Source: Philonthus cognatus (lineage: Eukaryota > Arthropoda > Insecta > Coleoptera > Staphylinidae). From it: a stretch of 64,000 nucleotides of DNA. The notes below the pieces were generated by a model that saw nothing but the letters and a program-made list of their open reading frames with translations, was not told where the DNA came from and ran no database searches. A program made the position numbers and the translations under genes. The stretch spans positions 53,723,287 to 53,787,286 of the forward strand of contig OW052248.1 of the NCBI GenBank assembly GCA_932526585.2, read 5' to 3'. Shown here piece after piece: positions 1 through 14,000 of this stretch; within the stretch, counting starts at the first letter, position 1, and every line of letters starts with the position of its first letter.

Positions 1-1132
1 TGTGAATGTTAACATATGAGGATGACATAGTGTTAATGGCAAGAGAGCATGAAGGGATTAAAGACATGTTGAAAAGAGCAAAGAGGTTCATGGATAAGAG
101 AGGGATAAGTGTGAATGTGAAATAAACGAAGTGGGTGAAGTTCAGAAATAGAGGGAGGAAGGGGAAGGTGAAAGAATTGGAGTGGAAGGGGGTGGGGTGG
201 TTATTGAGAGGGTAAAAAGTTTTAAGTATTTAGGGTTTATGTTCAAAGGGACGGGAGGGTATGAGGAGCACGTGAAATGGGTGCAGAGTAAGGCTAGAAA
301 AGCGTGGGGGATGGCGTGGGGGAAGTGGATGGGGAATAATGTGAGAGTGGCATGTAAAATATGGGATGCGTGTGTGAGATCGGTGCTTATGTATGGAGTG
401 GAAGTGTGGGGGACGAAAGGGCATGGAGAGGGAACAGATGATGTTCCTGAAGCGAATGTTGGGGGTGGAAAGGTCCACGCCCAGCTACATAGTGCTTCAG
501 GAGACTAATAGGGAAAGTTTAGAGTGCGAGGCAATAGTGAGAGTGCTGAGGTATGAGATGAGATTGTGGGATGTATGGGTGACGAGCGTGTGTGGGGGTG
601 AGGGTAGATGGAGGGGGGAGAGGAGGAAAATGTATGAGAGTGTAGGGTTGTCGGAGGCGAAAGTAATGGAATGACTAGGGAATGGGGTGAAAGTGGATGA
701 GTGGGTGAAGGGGAAAGGGAAGGAGGTGAAAAGGCAGAAAAGGCAAGGGCGTATCGAGAGAAGTGAGTACAATGATATGTATGAGATGTGAAAGGTGTAT
801 CGAAGAGTGCCGAGATATCTGATAGAGAGGGGATGGAGTAGAGGGGAGAGGGTGATTGTGGCAAGGTTGAGGTGTGGATCGGAGGAGAGAGGAAGGAAAG
901 TGTGGATGGGAGAAGAATATGGAGGGTGTGTATTGTGCGCATGGGAAGGATGCATGGATGGGAGCGAATGGAAGCAGAAGGGTGATGGAGTGGATGAGAG
1001 AGGATGGGGTAGGGGTAAAGACGTTGGAGAAGCTAGGGAAGGAGAGGAAAAATAGAAAGGGGATTTAGTTTTAGAATAGAATGTAAAGCTTTGTTTATCA
1101 TAAAGAATGCCAACGAAGGTCTTTTTTTTAAT
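1..1132 (+). pseudogene. non-LTR retrotransposon 3' half (LINE group A), broken
   Basis: The plus strand encodes, across several frames, the C-terminal part of a non-LTR reverse transcriptase. It runs from just after the catalytic region through a KYLGFMFKGTGGYEEHVKW segment, a YGVEVWG segment and an ETNRESLE segment to a Trp/Arg-rich tail. Frame changes near 420-480 and in-frame stops (for example at 121-126 and 672-675) show it is dead. The 3' end is ATGCCAACGAAGGTC followed by a run of T near 1,120-1,132, the same terminus as the copies at 10.3, 51 and 59.1 kb. The copy runs off the left edge. The long open frames on the opposite strand are compositional shadows of this purine-rich sequence. 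Confidence 0.8.
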
Positions 1133-1883
1133 TTTACCAATTGTGGTCCAATGTTGGATATATTCCAACATGGCGTGGACATGACTTTGCAACGTATTTA
1201 CTAAATTACAGAAACCTGTAATGAACTATTTGCACTCTATAACTGTAAACTAATGTTCGACATGTGGGGTCTGACATACCCCACTCCAAAAATGAGTGTT
1301 ACAAATATCTATTAGGATTTTGGACTTCTAAAAGATAACAAGAGCAAACCTTTATATTATAGTTCCTGTAGAATCAAACAATAATTGTTAAAATACAATA
1401 TTCAATTTATTATTGATCATCTGGTGTTGGCGTCTGTCAGACCCAGCGTGTCAAATGCCTGGTTAAGAAGTCATCGCTAGATGACAATATCAAAAAAATA
1501 AAATTTGACTATTTTAATGACAGAATATTTATAGAACTTTGCAGTTATTATAACTAGCTTTTAAATTTTTTAATGGTAAAAAAACACAATGCAAGAAAAT
1601 GCTTAACAACAAATATCTAATGTTTTTTTCTTTTTATTTTTTCAGGTTATAATTGGCCAGATGTATTCAACAGATAAACTAGTGATCGAAAATGTCAGTA
1701 GGATACGTGTCAATGCCTAACCCTCTCCAATTACCATTCTCGGTGTTTATTTTTAAGAAAGAATTACCTAGAATTTATATTATAGGTGTTTTTGTAATGT
1801 ACATATTTATAAGGAAGAAAAGTGAGAAAAAGGAGAAGAAAAAAACAATTTGTTTACCTATTTTAAAAAAATAGGACTATTTT
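1133..1883. other. 3' flank of NOL6; no gene seen
   Basis: This is AT-rich sequence between the LINE fragment and the NOL6 stop codon. No coding region is supported. Read on the minus strand, an AATAAA hexamer lies at 1,751-1,746, about 135 nt past the stop, and another at about 1,637-1,632. Either could be the NOL6 polyadenylation signal. Confidence 0.4.
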
Positions 1884-2012
1884 TTATTTATTCTGCACGA
1901 CAATTGTGTCGACAACGCCACGACCTAGTGTGTAAAAGTCTTCGATTAGGGCATCCGTATTGAGCGAAAGGCGTTGTTCGGGAGTGAGTTTCCTAGCACC
2001 CACCGTCGATAT
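1884..2012 (-). CDS. NOL6: NOL6 exon 11 (C-terminus and stop)
   Basis: 129 nt including TAA, acceptor ATACAG. It encodes ISTVGARKLTPEQRLSLNTD then ALIEDFYTLGRGVVDTIVVQNK. The preceding intron (2013-2099) is only 87 nt, in strong contrast to the multi-kilobase upstream introns. Confidence 0.9.
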   Translation of the reverse strand: MSTVGARKLTPEQRLSLNTDALIEDFYTLGRGVVDTIVVQNK

Positions 2013-5000
2013 CTGTATTGTATATAAAATTTAGAGGTTATTATAAATGTGCATGCTTTTTATACTGTACACGTTGGTATGATTATAATAAAGTTTTACC
2101 TTGAAATCCACTTGTTCTAATGCCTTGGCTGTCCACAGGACTCCTATCACATTGCCGCCGTAGAAATCGTGAAAGAATAATGCGTAATCAGAGTAGTTTT
2201 CCTTAAATAAAGAAAAACGATGCATTTAGAAAATATTAAAAAAAAATTAAGATTGAATCCCATTAGGTCGAAGCAAAAAGGTAGAAGTCTCGAATTTGTA
2301 TTGCAAAAAAAAAACAACTTTTTCTGTGAAATAACTTTTATTTAATTAGTTTGAACGATATTAGTGTCAATCACAACTGTTTCGAAAAAAGTAATGATAT
2401 CTTCGTCAATTAAGTAAAAATAAAAAGTGATACTAAGTTAAAAGTGTTTTTATTGTTGAATGAACATCCATATCTAATCAAACTATGGACTGACATCCAA
2501 CCTAACCCTAGTAACCCATGACTAAAATTAAACTGAACACAGCTAATTTATATTATGTAATAAGCATCTAACGTAATTGTTAATTTTATTAAAAAAAAAA
2601 TACTGAGCAAGTAATTAAAAAATAGTTAAATTGAAAAAATATAGAAAAGTTAAAAATTCATATAACTTTCAAGACTAAGAAATTTTTTATAAAAATGCTT
2701 TAAATCCACAAATAATTTTTTTCAAGTATTAGTATGTCGATGTGGACATTGTAAATTTTCAGGCATTCGTAAATTTTTATAAAAGCATTAAATTTGGAGC
2801 TTCGATGTGAATGCTATAAGTTTTCAGGCAATCATTAATTATTATAATAGCAAAAAAATTTGAGCTTCTAGCGAGTGTTTCCACTCCCAGATTAAGCATG
2901 AAGTAAAATTTCTAGTTTAGAAATGCCTAAAAATTTGGATTGGTCGCATAGTGAAATGTTTATGTAATGTTTAGTCAATTGTTAATGGCAAAAATTTAAT
3001 ACAAAATGTTAAAAATAAATTCTAGTCACATATTTTTAATATTAATGGTATCATAAGGCTTACTGAATAATCATACAATATTTTTTTTAGTTTTTGTATT
3101 TCTAAAATTTTTTTATTATTTTTTATGTACACTAAATTAATTACCGAATCTTGCTACCTAAAGCGTTTCACTCATTTTCTGGCCACCTTGTATAATAAGT
3201 TTTCTAGTCAAAACAATATATTTAAGTTGTCTTGTTTTCAAAACATATTTGTTTGGAAAAATGTTTATTTGAGTTTTATCAATTTGTGCATTTTTAACAT
3301 TCAAAATATTTACATTAACACTCATTAAAAAAAAAACACATTTGAAATAATGAAAAACTAACCTTGAAGCTATATTAGGTTTTCTTTTATTGGTCAACCA
3401 GACTTGGGATTTATTTTTCTTAGGTTGTTGAATTATTGGGGTGTCCCTACTATTTGTCATATAATGGATTGATATATAAATGCCATGTTGCGATTGATTC
3501 ATTATTTTACAGAAAAGTGGTAATAACATGCCAAAAGTAATGGTCTGCCACTTAATTAATCTTTATGATAGGGTAATAAACACATGGCAGCCATGTGGAA
3601 AACATAACCTCAAATGTATTTTCAAGGCAAAAGTCTAAATTACAACCCACAGTATCCAACCAAATGAGTCGCCTATTTCCAAAAACCCCTAAATCCATTA
3701 CTTTCAAATGAATTTAGGGGTTTTTGGAAATAGGCGACTCAAATATTCAGCATTATACAAAAATCAGATCTGGTTGGCCAATAAGAAAAAAACAAAATAT
3801 ACGTGTAATATTTATACAAACTTACCCTTAATTCATTTATATACAAATCGACTGGACTATAATTAACAATCGGAATCAGAGGATTTTTACTCTTATTATA
3901 TTCGTTAATTTTCACAACACTTTTATTATCTTTAGCTATCTGTTGATACTTTTTAGGATTATGTGAGTTCTTTAAGTGTATGAGTAAATTGTATCCGCCT
4001 ATGTTTGGACTGAAACAAGCCTGAAAGTAAATGGTGTTAATAAGACGTGTTGTCAATGCCTTGAGAAACAAATTTCGGGAGGGGTTATAAAAATTTCAAG
4101 GGGGCTTAATTGACAAAAATATTGTTTTTGCTCTTACAGCGCCGCTTTTACATACAAAAATTTAACATTTTGAAAATTTTGGGGGCGATTATAACCCCCA
4201 TACCCGCCCCCTTGGCTACGGCCTTGCGTGTTGTGTATAAAAATTGTAGGTTAGTTCGCTCATGTGCAGGAAAAGGGGAACAAAAAACGCTTTATGAGAT
4301 ACGATTAAATTTAACTGACCACTTACCCCAAAAATCGATCAAATGCTACTTATATCTCTTTTCACATTACGTTAATAGAAATTATTATTTCTTTGACACA
4401 TATCCCTTTACACAAATCAGGATATTGTATTTCTAGAGGTACCGTGTGATCATTTAAAATAGTGGTCTCCAAACTACGGCCCGCGGGCCAAATCCGGCCC
4501 GCGACTTGCATGAATCCGGCCCGCGATTGTTTGTAATTTTTTTTGTAAATGTCATATTTTGAAATATTGTAACAATTGTTCCTTAAATTTTTCATAACTT
4601 TAGAAAATTAATCGGATCTTGGCCGACTTTATTATGTAGAATTGTATTTGTGGCCCGCGAAGAAGATAGTTTGGAGACCCAGGATTTAAAACATGATTTA
4701 GATTAGGGTTTGAATTTTAAATTAGATTGGCACTACTGACTGTCAACACATAAGCTCAAATTCTTTTCATCATTCAATTAGCATTCTGGGCAACCGCATA
4801 AAAAAAAAAGCCGCCTACTCTAAATCATAATTTAAACGATCGCACAGTATTACAAAAGATAACTCAATTTGCACAATTTCCGACTTAATACCCCTTTCCC
4901 CGATCATGATCGAATTGTTAACCACTTCATGTACATGATCGTGTCTGTCACGGGCGTTGCTTACTGGCAGTTTTACACGCGCTCATGTTTGTCACGGGTC

Positions 5001-8000
5001 AAAAAATGATCACATTATTTTTTAATTTCTGGTCAAAAAATTATCACATTATTTTTTGATAAAAATGTAGTTCAAAGTGAAAACGAGTAGGTAAAATTTG
5101 TTAAGGAGATATATTTTTACCTACTCGTTTTCACTTTGAACTACATTTTTATCAAAAAATAATGTGATAATTTTATGACCAGAAATTAAAAAATAATGTG
5201 ATCATTTTTTGACCAGAAATTCAAAATTAATGTGTGCATAAAGTGGTTAATAATATGGTTTTATTATTGGTAATGGTAATTGTTAACACTCACCTGAAAT
5301 TTAAATGAATTTCCATTCTCTATCACATTTGTTAGATATTTATAAGTTTCCGCTGCTAAACATTTCATCCTCCTTAAAATGTTTTCTGTTAATGAATTTT
5401 TTGAATAAACAGACGAACCATTGTCGTAAGGGGTGATTATACATACACTACTGTAGTTGTGCCTATTTTGTACAAATTTAGTTTCTATATCGTTCAATTC
5501 ATCACCTGCAAAATAAATTCAATTTACATTTTTAAATATTAAATAAATATTTAGGAACATTTGTACCCCGACTCATACACTAATCATCAGGGTTGTTACG
5601 TTTTAAACAGTGTTTAAACATGTTTAAAAACAAACGTCGTGTTTAAAACGGTTTTCTTTTAAACATGTTTTACCACGTTGATCGCCACTTTTATAACAAT
5701 AAAAATATTACCTTAGACCGCTGCTTAAGTTTTTGTTCCAATTATACAGAATAATAAAGCAAACATTTAAAGGGACATTAACATTTTTAAACGTTCAGGC
5801 CACTTAGTTTATAATAATAATAATAATGGTCTTTATTTACAATAACAATTACATAATATACAATTGTGTACGACAATATGGAAGGATATTAAGAAAATAT
5901 GTAATATAGATAAAATAAACAAATATAGAACAAATATATACAGAACATAAGTACAATTTAAAATTTATGTATATCTACTAAAATATTCCGACATACTATA
6001 CGGCTCCATTTTTACTAGGTATTCATACAAGTGACTTGTGCGTTTCTTATATGTTTCAATGTTTTTTATGCTTGCTGGCAAATGATTGTAGTTTTATGGC
6101 TGAGTAGAAACATCCTTGCTCGTATTTTTTTAGACGATGGTGAGGCAAGTTGTAGATTTGACCATTTCTTTTAGGGTACACAGAGTTTGTAAAAATTTGA
6201 TCAAAATAGTTGTTATGTTTCCAGAGAAACTTCAGACACTCATATATGTAAATGCCATATACGGTCAATACATTTGCATTTCTAAATTCCCCTCTACAGC
6301 TTTGACTGAATTTTAACTTATGGAGAATTCTTATTGCTTTTTTTTGTACCACAAATATTTTGTTTATATCGACAGATCCCCCCCAAAATATTATGCCATA
6401 TTTTAGGTGAGAATATATATTGGCGAAATAAAACAGTTTTGAAATATTGATTGATGCTAATTTTGTTAAAATACGCAAATCAAAACAAGCGCTACTTACT
6501 TTATTACATAGTTTGCATATATGTGCAGAGAAAGTAAGTGTATCGTCTATTGTAATCCCAAGGACTTTTACAGAATTTGTTAGATTGTATATATTATTAT
6601 TTAATTTGATGCTATCAGGTGTTACTAATCCTTGATTGGTTTTGAATAGGACACAAGATGTTTTACTTGTGTTCAAAACTAATTTATTTCTTTGAAACCA
6701 ATTTTCCATCATATTCATGTTTATGTTTCCATCACTAATTATATCTGGCAATGTAGATCCCTTTAATAAAAGGTTAGTATCGTCAGCATAATTAATCAGT
6801 TTACAGTCTGGAGATGTTGTATAAGGAATGTCGTTAATATATATTATAAAAAGTAAAGGGCCAAGGATACTGCCATGCGGTATGCCCTTTGTTGCTTTCA
6901 AAGGATCTGGTAGTATAATTGTTCCGTCCTTAGTGTCCTTTAATCTTGTATAATGTATACGATTTGTTAGGTATGATTCAAAGTATTTGTAGGCAGTCCC
7001 TCTCACGCCGTATCTATATAATTTATTAAGTAATATTTCGTGATCTAGTGTATCGAAAGCCTTAGTCAAATCAATAGAGACCACGTGCTAAATTATTTTG
7101 TTCAAGACTTTCTAAAATAAAGTTTGTAAGTTCGTAGACGGCAGTGTTTATATTTTTTCCTTTAAGAAAACCGTGTTGCATTGGATTTAGTAACTCAGAT
7201 TTCATGAAGAATAAACTTAGCCTTGAATACACTATTTTTTCAAAGATCTTAGAGAATGAATTTTGTATACTTATCGGTCTGTAATTTTGTATTTCATCGT
7301 GATTCCCTTTCTTGAATATAGGGGTAATAACAGACATTTTTAACTTTTCAGGATAAGTGCCAGTTACTAAAGAAAAATTAATAATGTCAGCTAATGGTTT
7401 TGCTATATACTCGATACACTTTTTTATAATATATATATAGGTACTTCATCTATACCAGCACTGTAACTACTTTTTAAATTTTTTGTGATACTAATTATTT
7501 CCATAGAATCGGTAGGAGTCATAAACATGCTATGTTTGTTAAACGGAATATTAACTGGATTACTATTTGTCGAGTGTATTAGGAGGTTTTTGGTAGTGTT
7601 GTTAAAAAAATTATTAAAGTCATTTACAAGCTGTTGGATGTTATCACTATTTGGTGTTGTATGTGTCGTTTGTTTATTAATTACGTTGCCTTTATAGTTA
7701 TACTAGTTTCGCACGGGCAACACAATGCTTTCAAAGTTGTTGCTGGATGCGGCACGAGGTACATGCCGCGGGTCCTAAACGCAAATTTAACTGCGGCCTA
7801 ACTATAAATTTGTTTAAAACATTTTTTCTATACTCTTAAATTACCTAAACTATATTTTATACTAAATTGAATTTGTGTTCAGTATTCCGGCACCAGATAC
7901 CCACAGACGCGTTTCGGACTTCAAGGTCCTCTTCAGTGTGGTCCCGACCCAGTGCTGAGGAATACTGAACATTTCTGACTATTTCAAGCCAATATGTGTC

Positions 8001-11000
8001 ACTGACGATGCCACTATGAAGCATTAGATGGCGTTAGCTATCGAAATCATTAATCATAAATAATTAACACTGTTGTATCCTTTCTTCACACTTTAAAGTG
8101 TGAAGAAAGGATACAACAGTGTGAAATAAATAATTAACACTGTTGTATCCTTTCTTCACACTTTAAAGTGTGAAGAAAGGATACAACAGTGTTAATTATT
8201 TATGATTATACTCTTCACGAAACTCAAAAACAAATATCGAAATCATTAATATTTTATACTGCTTTATTAAGATTTTTTTATTCAAGTTTTTAAATTTTAG
8301 CTAAACTGTTGAAGGTATTTCAAATTACATTATTTAACATACAATTTTATCAAAACTGTGTGCTCAATTATACAGGGTGATTCAGAACAAGTGTAAAAAA
8401 AATGGACATCTTGTTTATAAACATAGATCCGATTTTTAAAACTACTGCTGATTTAAAGTTTGTGGAATAAAGAATCGTTATTTAATACAATTTAAACATA
8501 ACATGAAATAAAAATTTGTAATATTTATTACCGTGAGATTAAACTTAGAAGTATTTTTTGAACTTAAATTTATTTCAGTGTTTTGTACCGGTGGCGCATG
8601 AAGTAAAATTTCGAGTTTAGAAAAGCCTGAAAATTTGGATTTGGGCGCTCGCTTCGCTCCGCGCCCAAATCCAAATTTTCAGGCTTTTCTAAACTCGAAA
8701 TTTTACTTCATGCTTAATCAAGAAGTGGAAACACTCATTAAAAGTTTCAAATTAATTGATAGAAACAACAAGTGACTGAATATTTATTTAAATAATAACC
8801 TACTTTTCAATAATTGGAAGTGATTCATTACCGAAAGTTTGTGGAATAAAGAATCGTTATTTAATACAATTTAAACATAACATGAAATAAAAATTTGTAA
8901 TATTTATTACCGTGAGATTAAACTTAAGAAGTATTTTTTGAACTTAAATTTATTTCAGTGTTTTGTACCGGTGGCGCATGAAGTAAAATTTCGAGTTTAG
9001 AAAAGCCTGAAAATTTGGATTTGGGCGCTCGCTTCGCTCCGCGCCCAAATCCAAATTTTCAGGCTTTTCCAAACTCGAAATTTTACTTCATGCTTAATCA
9101 AGGAATGGAAACACTCATCAAAAGTTTCAAATTAATTGATAGAAACAACAAGTGACTGAATATTTATTTAAATAATAACCTATTTTTCAATAATTGGAAG
9201 TGATTCATTACCGAAAGTTTGTGGAATAAAGAATCGTTATTTAATACAATTTAAACATAACATGAAATAAAAATTTGTAATATTTATTACCGTGAGATTA
9301 AACTTAAGAAGTATTTTTTGAACTTAAATTTATTTCAGTGTTTTGTACCGGTGGCGCATGAAGTAAAATTTCGAGTTTAGAAAAGCCTGAAAATTTCGAT
9401 TTGGGCGCTCGCTTCGCTCCGCGCCCAAATCCAAATTTTCAGGCTTTTCTAAACTCGAAATTTTACTTCATGCTTAATCAAGGAATGGAAACACTCATTA
9501 AAAGTTTCAAATTAATTGATAGAAACAACAAGTGACTGAATATTTATTTAAATAATAACCTACTTTTCATAATTGGAAGTGATTCATTACCGAATAATCA
9601 AGTTTTGTTTGATATTATTGCAAGTAAAAGTGGTATCTATAGTTTTTTTAATTATGTATTAAACGAGAGTTCCCGGTCCTTGATTAAGCATGAAGTAAAA
9701 TTTCGAGTTTAGAAAAGCCTGAAAATTTGGATTTGGGCGCGGAGCGAAGCGAGCGCCCAAATCCAAATTTTCGGGCTTTTCTAAACTCGTAATTTTACTT
9801 CATGCGCCAGGCGTATAAAATACTAATTTATTGTGAAGTTTAAATTTGTTTTCTTTATGTTTGTGTTATGCTATTATTATTAGTTATATTTAACTTGTTA
9901 ATAAATTTTAGCTAAATTGTTCAACATATTTCAAATAACATTATTGTTTAATAATGTAATTTGAAAGATGTTTAACAATTTAACTAAAATTTATACAATT
10001 TTATGACAACTGTGAGTTCATAAATGTGACTAAAAGCTGTTTTCAACATGTTACGTTTTAAACACATTTTAAACATGTTTTCAATTGTAAATGTTTTAAA
10101 TGCCGTTTCAATGAAAAAAGGTTTTATAAAAAAAAGTGTTAATCAAAATTAAAAATACCTATTTTTTAACAACTGGAGATTCCGTAAATAATTAAATAAA
10201 TCCTGTTCATCATTGATTAAACCTTTGATTAAAACAAAATTGTAGAATATAAAAATGTTATAAATTTGTAAGATATCTTGATCATGCCTCTTTCATCAAT
10301 ATGAGATTGTGTAAAAAAAAAAAAGACCTTTATTGGCATATCTTAATATCTTACAGACTATTTACAATTCATTCGTTATTTCTCCATTTCCGTATCCCTC
10401 TTACCCTCCCTTCTCTTTTCCCTCTCCCTCCCCAGCTTTTCCAACGTCCTTACCCCGATCCCATCCTCTCTCATCCACTCCACTACCCTTCTATTCCCTT
10501 TCGCTCCCAGCCACTCCTCTTTCACCCCCTCACATTCCTCCGCCAAGTGTCCCCACGTATCCTTCCCCTGTCCACACAACACATCTTCCACCATCCATAC
10601 TTTGAGATTGTGTAAACAATTTGTAAATAAAATGTATGTGTTTTTAAGAAATACTAATCCTTTATTAAATTAATTGACTTGTAAACTGGTGTAAACTGGC
10701 ATTAATGTTTTAAATTAATCACCTTTAAAAACTAGTTATCTTTCTCTTTTTCATAGTATAGTTGTTCATGTAAAATAAATAAAAAACCATAGTGAACTTG
10801 CTGCAGTTCCATCTGCATTACTGATTACATCAGTAATTCAGGAAATTAGTTACTTCACTTACTTGATAGTTCGTCGTTAAAATTGACAGTGATGAGGTGG
10901 TTTTCAAAATCGAATTCCGATAGGAATTTTAAGAACCTCAAGAAGGCAATTTGTGGTAGAACGGCTGGAGCAAATGGATCGGGTGATAAAAATATAGATG

Positions 11001-14000
11001 CGTTTAACAGGTTAACAACAACGTCAGGTACATGGTAGTCGTCCAACATTTGCGATCTTATCCATCTTTTAATTATACAAGTGCTGGGTCCAAATGATGG
11101 ATGTTCTTGTTGAATTCTAAAATTATTATAAAGATTGTATTGAAAACAATTGTGACAGTACATACAGTTGGTTTTTATGCTGAAATTGTTAAAGATAACA
11201 ATACTTTTATAGTATTTACGAGGGATGATCAAAACGTAAGGTTACAAAGCCTGCATTGAATCGTGCACATTTTGTGACCTTACTTTTTGATCACTCCTCG
11301 TAATAGCCCTCAAAATAAATTCATTATTAAAATCTATAATATTGTCAAACTGGAAATTGCAACTCAAAATGTAAAGTCAACACATTACCCTTTTACCTTG
11401 ATGTCACAAAAAACAAAGCACAGTATATCACAAACGCATGTCTACCTTTTTGTTTGACTTTATTACTTCATTTATTTGACAAAGCTGTCAGTGAGCAATC
11501 AAATTAATAATAATAATAATATTTATTAGTGCTATTACAGTATGTTTACACAAGTCAAAATATATAATTATTTAACGTTTCAGCATAAGTTTAGTATTGA
11601 ATTGAATTATACATCCTACAGCAGACATATCACAATAATACCTAAAAGTTATAAATTACAAACAAGTTTATTAATAAAATATTTAGAACGAGCAATTACA
11701 GTAAACATGTTGAAATAATTGTAAAATGTCAATAAATAAATTAATTGATTCAAAGTTGACTTTTAATAAACATGTAGAACAGATTTCAAGAGATTGCAAC
11801 CGTTTCTTGGGTTTTATTTTACGAAATTGCAAATCATTTAATAATGTTAAAGCAATTAGCTTATTCCTACGTTTATTCTGAGTAAATTGTCATATTGTGC
11901 AATTGTTTGGTCTCCTATGTATTCTAAATATATCAACATTATTGAGGGAATTCAAAAGAAATTCCTACGTTACTTGTATTTCGTTAGACATAGAGTATAT
12001 AGGTTCGACGTTCCCTATGAGGAGTTGTTAAACGAATTTGATTTTATATCAATAAAAAATGTACACATTTATATAGGTTTGTGTTTTCTTTATAAGATTA
12101 TACATGGCTATGTAGACGATCAGCGGATTTTGGGACTATTTAATTTAAAGATTCCACATTCCTCCGCTCTTGACAGTGAGACCTTCAATTATTGTACCAC
12201 ACATTGTAATTATTATCTTAACTCACCTATCATTAGATTATCTCGTACATATAACGATTTTTGCAGAAATAATGATATATTTGCTCAGAGCTTTGCGAAA
12301 TTTAAATACGACCTCTTAACATGTCTGAGACCTGTAACATAGTGTCAATATATAATATTACTGTACGTGTGTATTGATAGCGCGCGTTTTAATAAAATTT
12401 ATAAAATTGTGTATCTGTATGTTGATTTGCATAACCATGTTACTTGTATTGTAGATAAATGTAAACCCTGTAACTGGACTTTGTCTGATGGGTTTTTGTA
12501 TGAATAAATAAATAAATAATAATTACAATAAAATAGCAAAAAACAATGATTAAATAGATTAAGATAAAAAACACAGATAATAACGACAGTTACAAGTAAC
12601 ACATTAAAAACCATTTGGGACCCTCGTGGGTCAGTGAGTAGAGCTCCTGCTCTTGGGCCAGAGGGTCGTGGGTTCAAATCCCACCGGGGGGTGCCAGTTT
12701 CTTATGGGGAAATTGGCACCCTCTGGAGCCATGGTTGTGAGTGAATGTGTTGTGCCGTCCATAATTAGTTGCATAAGCATGCAAAGAATTAAATACTTAA
12801 ATGGAATAAATAAAAATTAAGAATTGATGTTGGCCAATAGTCTACGTTACTAAGGCCAGGCAAAAGCCAAACCCCAAAAAAAAAAAAACCATTATACCAT
12901 ATATAATAAAAACTTGAGAAACAAAACACATCAAAAATGAGACTTAATAATATCAATAACAATACACAGTACACATTTATGGTTTGATTAAAAATCACTT
13001 GAACTAAGATATTCCTCTAAGGCAGTGGTGGGGAAACTTTTTTTAAGACGGGCCATTTGTAATAACCAGACAATCGTAGCGGGCCAAAGAACAATGCTTA
13101 ATCGTAGGTAGGCAGTTTTTATGCGGGTCGTCACATTACGAAGTAAGAACGCGTTCAAACATTCTCACGACGGCACTCTTAAACGGGCCGGATTAAACCT
13201 TTCCGCGGGCCGGACTTGGCCCGCGGGACGTAGTTTCCCCACTGCTCTAAGGAATAAAAAGCATTTTTTGCTAGGAACGATTTACACCACACTTTTAGAT
13301 CTTTGGCTTGTAAAACCTGTACACTAGTTGGAAGAACGTTAAAAAACTTTACGCCATAATATCGTGTGCCAGTTTTTGCTTTAGAAAGTCTGAAGGCATG
13401 CATATTTTATTCTTTAGTCTGGTATCATGCACATGATAAGATTTATTACACTTGTAACTCTCCATATGATCTTTGACATGCATAATGCATTCCAATATGT
13501 AGATACTGGGAACTGTTAAAATTTCAAGATCTTTAAAGCATTGCCTACAGTCGGTTCTGTAGCTTATACCAACTAAAATTCTTACCGCGCGACGTTGTAA
13601 ACGGAAGATATTTGCCAAAATAGTGGAGTGACCCCATGCAATTATTCCGTAGGCTAAATGTGAGTGAAAATATGTATAATATACAGGGTGAGTCGGGAGG
13701 AGCGCACCAAACTCTAGGAGTGTATTATACACGTGAAAATAATGTAAAAAAACTCATTTGTTCTTATCCGATTTTCATTTCTTTTCAAGTTATGGCGTAA
13801 TTAAGAATGTTCATCTAGCTTTCCACTTCTATCTGAATTTTAACATTATCAAAGTATGCCATGTTCGAGGCTTATAAACATTTGATAATTCTGACGTTTT
13901 GATGAACTGTCAGTGTACGGTGAACAGTAACTGAACGTTTAAGTTCGAATTAATGTGATTGTTAGTGTTGCAAAATGCCACATACTTATTCAAATTTAGA

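Noticed and set aside
497..1192. Long minus-strand open frames rich in Ser/Pro/His opposite the LINE
   Set aside because: They are antisense shadows of the purine-rich LINE group A coding strand; the same shadows occur at 51,182-52,172, 10,301-10,615 and 59,094-59,330.
8455..9805. CRISPR-like regularly spaced repeats
   Set aside because: Unit length (380 bp), internal palindrome and eukaryotic context do not fit a CRISPR array; the spacers are themselves repeated.
12617..12694. Possible functional tRNA gene
   Set aside because: A/B boxes are present but acceptor pairing is poor, and the sequence continues directly into a SINE body and poly(A).
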